Source of the DNA: an uncultured Chloroflexota bacterium
GTDB taxonomy: Bacteria; Chloroflexota; Anaerolineae; Aggregatilineales; Phototrophicaceae
Length of the DNA stretch: 6,844 nucleotides
NCBI GenBank assembly: GCA_937864975.1
Contig: CALMDI010000220.1
Location: forward strand, 1-6,844
Reading direction: 5' to 3'
Shown: piece by piece, positions 5,577-6,844 of the stretch
Position numbering within the stretch: position 1 is the stretch's first letter
Layout of the letters: each line of letters opens with the position of its first letter
The notes under the pieces: generated by a model
What the model saw: the letters and a program-made list of their open reading frames with translations, nothing else
What the model was told of the DNA's origin: nothing
Databases searched by the model: none
Made by a program: the position numbers and the translations under genes

Positions 5577-5640
5577 GTTGGCATCATCTGATGAGCGGGG
5601 TCATGCTAGAGACCACGTTGACGTGAGGAGATAATCGCTT

Positions 5641-6435
5641 ATGCCGCTTCCGCCGCTTGCCCTGCGTTCCGATGCGCTTCGCGGGCGTGTCGCGCTCGTC
5701 ACAGGCGTCAGCCGCCGCATTGGCATCGGGTTTGCGATTGCGCGGCGATTAGCGGAGTGCGGCGCGGATTTGTTCATCCAGTCTCTGGTGTCGTATGACG
5801 CCGAGCAGCCCTGGGGCGCGGACGCCAACGCTATTGAAACGGTGCTGGCTGACCTGCGCGCGATTGGCGGGCGCGTGGAGCACGTCTCGGCGGATTTCCG
5901 CGATCCGACGGCTCCGGCAGCCGTTACGCAAAATGCGGTCTCCGCATTCGGTCACGTCGATATTCTGATTGCCAATCACGCTTACAGCACGCCGGGCGAC
6001 CTCGCCGCCATGACCGCGGAGCAGATCGATACGCATCTGGCGGTCAACGTGCGGGGAACGCTGCTGCTGGCGCAGGCGTTCGACCGGCAGCATGACGGCA
6101 GGCGCGGCGGGCGCGTCATCCTCATGACGTCCGGTCAGCACGGCGGACCGATGTCCGGCGAAATGGCGTATGTCGCGTCGAAAGCGGCGCTGCATGGATT
6201 AACGCTAAGCCTGTCCGCGCATTTCATTCGGCGTGGTATCACGGTGAACACGGTCAACCCCGGCGCGACCGACACCGGCTACGCCCCACCCGATTTCTAC
6301 GAAGCCGTTCGCGCGGCGTCGCCGCAGGGGCGCTGGGGCGAGCCAGACGACGCGGCGCGGCTGATCGCGTGGCTGGCAGCCGACGACGCGGCATGGGTGA
6401 CCGGGCAGGTGATTAACTCGACAGGCGGAAGTTGA
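5641..6435 (+). CDS. Short-chain dehydrogenase/reductase (classical SDR)
   Basis: A 264-residue NAD(P)(H)-dependent cytoplasmic oxidoreductase. The cofactor loop is TGVSRRIGIG (T21 to G30, the TGxxxGxG motif), with two arginines that hint at NADPH. The strand ILIANHA replaces the usual NNAG (IANH for the second Asn-Ala-Gly). The catalytic tetrad is N136 (AVNVRG), S164 (LMTSG), Y177 and K181 (AYVASK), with the usual 13-residue Ser-Tyr spacing. NTVNPGATDTGY and the C-terminal WVTGQVINSTGGS are typical of 3-oxoacyl-ACP reductase-like SDRs, so general annotation as FabG-like would occur, but substrate is unknown. An unusual insert (about 50-60, SYDAEQPWGADA) follows beta-2. GAGGAG (5625-5630) lies ten bases before the ATG. 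The upstream terminator makes it a single gene with no clear promoter found; it ends seven bases from the convergent DUF1349 frame. Confidence 0.92.
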   Translation: MPLPPLALRSDALRGRVALVTGVSRRIGIGFAIARRLAECGADLFIQSLVSYDAEQPWGADANAIETVLADLRAIGGRVEHVSADFRDPTAPAAVTQNAVSAFGHVDILIANHAYSTPGDLAAMTAEQIDTHLAVNVRGTLLLAQAFDRQHDGRRGGRVILMTSGQHGGPMSGEMAYVASKAALHGLTLSLSAHFIRRGITVNTVNPGATDTGYAPPDFYEAVRAASPQGRWGEPDDAARLIAWLAADDAAWVTGQVINSTGGS

Positions 6436-6442
6436 TCGCCCG

Positions 6443-6844
6443 CTACGGCTGCTCGATCTTGAAACCTTCAAAGCGCGCGGTGAAGCCGTCTCCATCGGGC
6501 GAGCACGCCATGATGCCGACCTGCACCGGCGCCGAGGTCAGATACCCCATTCGCAGCATGTGATACGTCGAGCCGTCAACTGAATAACGGGCTTCGACCG
6601 TGCTGCCTTCGCGCTTCAGGCGCAGCCAGAGGGCTTCGGGATTGCTATGGAGCGTGCTGACCGACCAATCGGAAAAGTCGCGCGTGAGGACGGCACTCGC
6701 AAGCTGCTCGCCGTTCACAATGAATGACTGGAGGATGACGCTCGGCGCGGGCAGCAGGAACTGCTGAATCGCCAGCGCCTTTACGAGAAACTCCCAGGCC
6801 GCCAGCACCAGCACAATGGTCACCACCGTGCCGTTTGCCCTCCC
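6443..6844 (-). CDS. Chimeric frame: ABC transporter permease N-terminus joined to DUF1349 C-terminal half (runs off right edge)
   Basis: The reverse frame is open from the window edge to TAG at 6445-6443. Its first part (about 6844-6720) reads as the first membrane segment of a NitT/TauT-type ABC permease: TIVLVLAAWEFLVKALAI, then QQFLLPAPSVILQSF, the characteristic LPAPS-x-I-L motif after TM1. From about VNGEQL on it is the C-terminal half of DUF1349 (concanavalin-A-like; yeast regulation of enolase 1 group): ASAVLTRDFSDWSVS, ALWLRLKREGSTVEARYS, LRMGYL, VQVGIMACSPDGDGF and a closing FEGFKI. The N-terminal half of DUF1349 and the remaining membrane segments of the permease are both missing. 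Base composition does not change at the join, unlike the left end. A natural in-frame fusion cannot be excluded, but a permease cut after one helix would not transport. Confidence 0.7.
   Translation of the reverse strand, partial: GRANGTVVTIVLVLAAWEFLVKALAIQQFLLPAPSVILQSFIVNGEQLASAVLTRDFSDWSVSTLHSNPEALWLRLKREGSTVEARYSVDGSTYHMLRMGYLTSAPVQVGIMACSPDGDGFTARFEGFKIEQP
6705..6727. other. Chimeric junction between ABC permease and DUF1349 sequence
   Basis: Homology changes here from permease (LPAPSVILQSF, ending about 6722) to DUF1349 (from about NGEQLASAV). The short V-N-G-E stretch would suit either parent, so microhomology may have guided the join. No insertion-sequence ends are seen. Confidence 0.6.

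Noticed and set aside
5577..5640. TTGACG at 5618 as the SDR -35 element
   Set aside because: A -10 at normal spacing would fall within the coding sequence at about 5641, after the ribosome site, so it cannot serve this gene.
5749..6195. Antisense frame opposite the SDR gene
   Set aside because: It is the mirror of an intact SDR and has an Arg/His-rich composition typical of shadow frames.

Overview
The central part of this window (about 470 to 6710) reads as one continuous stretch of a bacterial genome at moderate-to-high GC. It is most likely Chloroflexota (Anaerolineae-like). The main lineage clue is a surface lipoprotein whose lipobox is followed by a long Thr/Pro-rich linker, a style common in that phylum. 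A DUF1349 domain and a DUF849-type enzyme fit but do not prove it. No 16S rRNA, tRNA, CRISPR array or mobile element is visible.

Layout: (1) 1-468 is a GC-extreme, actinobacterial-looking piece. It holds the start of a minus-strand Old Yellow Enzyme-type oxidoreductase and, divergently, the N-terminus of a zinc-binding quinone oxidoreductase/alcohol dehydrogenase. At about 466-475 the latter runs in frame into the C-terminal part of a sugar phosphate isomerase/epimerase. (2) 470-2814 is a tight plus-strand operon: isomerase C-terminus, zinc alcohol dehydrogenase (4-base overlap), and a divergent beta-keto acid cleavage enzyme (BKACE, DUF849). It looks catabolic, for a sugar-like or hydroxy-acid substrate. 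(3) A convergent minus-strand msrB (2951-3358) follows; its promoter region carries two related operator-like sites. (4) Divergent from msrB is a secreted lipoprotein with a six-bladed beta-propeller of the PQQ glucose/sorbosone dehydrogenase family (3555-4937). (5) Next come a PPOX-fold FMN protein (5024-5521) with a clear intrinsic terminator, and a lone SDR oxidoreductase (5641-6435). (6) On the minus strand from the right edge, the N-terminus of an ABC transporter permease runs in frame into the C-terminal half of a DUF1349 protein (6443-6844).

Both ends therefore carry in-frame fusions of unrelated halves of known families. The left one coincides with an abrupt change in codon use. The simplest reading is that this is a whole metagenomic contig with chimeric ends, rather than two new fusion proteins. 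The intact biology is the ADH-BKACE pathway, the msrB control region, and a lipoprotein propeller that lacks the usual catalytic histidine. I do not see evidence of a wholly new defence or mobile system.
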